Assembly: GCA_030591825.1 (NCBI GenBank)
Contig: JAUVAG010000094.1
Span: 1 to 5,866, forward strand
Direction of reading: 5' to 3'
From: Dethiosulfatibacter sp.
Lineage (GTDB): Bacteria > Bacillota > Clostridia > Tissierellales > Dethiosulfatibacteraceae
Length of the DNA stretch: 5,866 nucleotides
The position numbers and the translations under genes were made by a program. Within the stretch, counting starts at the first letter, position 1. Every line of letters starts with the position of its first letter. Shown in pieces: positions 4,334 to 5,866 of the stretch. The notes under the pieces are model-generated. The model made no database searches and was not told the origin of the DNA. It was given only the letters and a program-made list of their open reading frames with translations.

Positions 4334-5866
4334 ATGCTTCTCAATCTTAGTGTAATGAATTTTATCATATTCGAGAAAATATTCATAGATTTCACAGAAG
4401 GCTTCAACGTGTTTACAGGGGAAACCGGTGCCGGCAAGTCAATGATAATAGATTCCTTGAATCTGCTTTTGGGAGGCAAATCCAAAAAGAACTTTGTAAG
4501 AAATGGAAGCTCCAAGGCGGTTGTTCAGGGGAGCTTTTTTATTGAAAAAAAATCGCCTCTTGTTGACATTCTTACTGAGAATAACATCGATGTCGAAGAC
4601 GGCACAATTATCATTACCAGGGAAGTCCACAACAACGGACGCTCCACAGCACGGATCAATGATATTATGATAAACATATCATATTTGAAAAGGATATCGA
4701 AATACCTTCTAGATATACATGGACAGTACGAGCAACAGTCCATACTTAGCAGCGATGAACACATTATTATTCTTGACAAGATGTGTGGCGTAGAACTGGC
4801 TTTAATATTGAAGGATTATACTGAAAAGTTTTTATATTACAAGAATATAAAGTCGGAACTTAAATTCCTTGAAGAGAACAGTAAGGACAAGTACGCTAAA
4901 ATCGACTATCTCAAGTATCAGATAAGTGAAATAGAAGATGCGTCGCTGAATGTCGGTGAAGACATGGAACTTTTGGAAGAACTATCCGTATTGTCAAATA
5001 TTAATGAAATAAAGGTGAATTTAAACAATTCATTGAATATAATTAACGGAGAAGGCAATTCAGTAATAGAAAACCTTTCAAAATCAATAGGATTATTGAG
5101 AAAGGTTTCCCGATTCGATTCCAAGATAATCGAATTTGATGAAACCTTGGGAATTATCATGGACAACTGTCAGGAACTTGCATATGACATCACAAGCTAT
5201 ATTGAAGAAAAGGATGTTGATGAGGAAAGATTAGGTTTTTTAACTGAAAGACTTGACCTCTTGAATAACCTGAAGCGAAAATACAATATGGAAACAAATG
5301 AAATAATTTCCTTTAAGGAAAAAGCAGAAGCTGAACTTTCAGAGCTTCTAGATCTTGAAAATATTATTTCGGAAAAAAATCTGAAACTGAAAAATATTGT
5401 TATGGAAATGGAAATACTGTCCGACAGCATGAAAAAAGCCAGAAATAAAAAGGCTGCAAATATTGAAAATCTTATAGAAAATCAACTTCATTCTCTAAAT
5501 ATGAAGGATGCAAAATTCAAGGTAGTAGTAGATGATACAGATGATTTCAACAGCTATGGGAGAAATAGTGTTGTATTCCATATCTCCACAAATCTTGGAA
5601 TGGAGCTAATGGAGCTAGAAAAGATACTTTCCGGAGGGGAGGTTTCTAGAATCATGCTTGCAATTAAGTCTATAATTAATGAAATAGACGATATTCCCAC
5701 GATGATATTTGATGAAATAGATTCCGGCATCAGTGGAAGAACAGCCCACCTTGTAGGAAACAAGATAAGCAGACTATCAAAGACTCACCAGATAATTTGT
5801 GTAACACACTCTCCTCAGATATCCTCAGCAGCTGATACACATTTCAGAATCGAGAAAAAATCCGAT
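4334..5866 (+). CDS. recN: DNA repair protein RecN (3' end outside window)
   Basis: RecN is an SMC-like ATPase recruited early to DNA double-strand breaks, where it helps hold and align DNA for RecA-dependent repair. The open frame runs 511 codons to the window edge without a stop. Visible parts in order are the Walker A GETGAGKS (29-36), the RecN-typical HGQYEQQSIL block (about 135-144), a long helical coiled-coil region (about 160-400) with a short central head typical of RecN, the ABC signature LSGGEVSR (432-439), the Walker B IFDEIDSGISG (458-468) and the switch histidine in VTHSPQIS (490-497). Family members are about 550-580 residues, so roughly 40-70 residues are missing beyond the window. 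AGGGAGG (4322-4328) lies five bases before the ATG and overlaps the argR stop; the gap to argR is only 10 bases, so the two are co-transcribed. The family signature is more often SGGELSR; V for L here is a minor change. Confidence 0.96.
   Translation, partial: MLLNLSVMNFIIFEKIFIDFTEGFNVFTGETGAGKSMIIDSLNLLLGGKSKKNFVRNGSSKAVVQGSFFIEKKSPLVDILTENNIDVEDGTIIITREVHNNGRSTARINDIMINISYLKRISKYLLDIHGQYEQQSILSSDEHIIILDKMCGVELALILKDYTEKFLYYKNIKSELKFLEENSKDKYAKIDYLKYQISEIEDASLNVGEDMELLEELSVLSNINEIKVNLNNSLNIINGEGNSVIENLSKSIGLLRKVSRFDSKIIEFDETLGIIMDNCQELAYDITSYIEEKDVDEERLGFLTERLDLLNNLKRKYNMETNEIISFKEKAEAELSELLDLENIISEKNLKLKNIVMEMEILSDSMKKARNKKAANIENLIENQLHSLNMKDAKFKVVVDDTDDFNSYGRNSVVFHISTNLGMELMELEKILSGGEVSRIMLAIKSIINEIDDIPTMIFDEIDSGISGRTAHLVGNKISRLSKTHQIICVTHSPQISSAADTHFRIEKKSD

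Noticed and set aside
4126..5763. Several minus-strand open frames of 63-129 codons under argR and recN
   Set aside because: All are opposite to well-identified genes, are serine/isoleucine-rich as expected for the complement of AT-rich coding sequence, and lack independent ribosome binding sites or recognisable motifs.

Overview
The window is a compact, single-strand (+) housekeeping cluster from a low-G+C Firmicute, most likely of the class Clostridia. Support comes from AT-rich codon use, AGGAGG-type ribosome binding sites, and the gene order nusB–xseA–xseB–…–tlyA–argR–recN, which is typical of Clostridia and Bacilli. The genus cannot be named from the sequence alone.

Layout: the 3' part of nusB (1-385) is followed by a short intrinsic terminator. 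Then come xseA (437-1636) and xseB (1629-1820), the two subunits of exonuclease VII. From about 1846 to 2394 there is no credible protein gene. Instead there is a G+C-rich, heavily base-paired segment that I identify as an OLE RNA (Ornate Large Extremophilic RNA), one of the largest structured bacterial non-coding RNAs. It has its own strong sigma-A promoter (TTGAAA, 17 bp, extended TATAAT) laid over the last codons of xseB. A helix can join its first and last bases. It is followed at once by the gene for its membrane partner OapA (2416-2967), a small multi-pass protein with a DxxxD motif. Next come tlyA (2975-3772, S4/FtsJ-type rRNA 2'-O-methyltransferase), argR (3871-4323, arginine repressor, with a candidate ARG box upstream) and recN (4334 to the window end, SMC-like DNA repair ATPase, cut off by the window).

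How the genes fit together: nusB, xseAB, tlyA, argR and recN form a conserved but functionally mixed block (transcription antitermination, DNA processing, rRNA modification, arginine control, double-strand break repair). OLE and oapA form a separate functional unit inserted in the block. The RNA is known to be brought to the membrane by OapA and is linked to stress and Mg2+ responses. In many relatives the same slot also holds the isoprenoid genes ispA and dxs, and nadK lies between tlyA and argR. None of the three is present here. The OLE/oapA unit is therefore the outstanding content of the window, and its retention without the isoprenoid genes is the main novelty. No mobile element, CRISPR array, tRNA or rRNA was seen.
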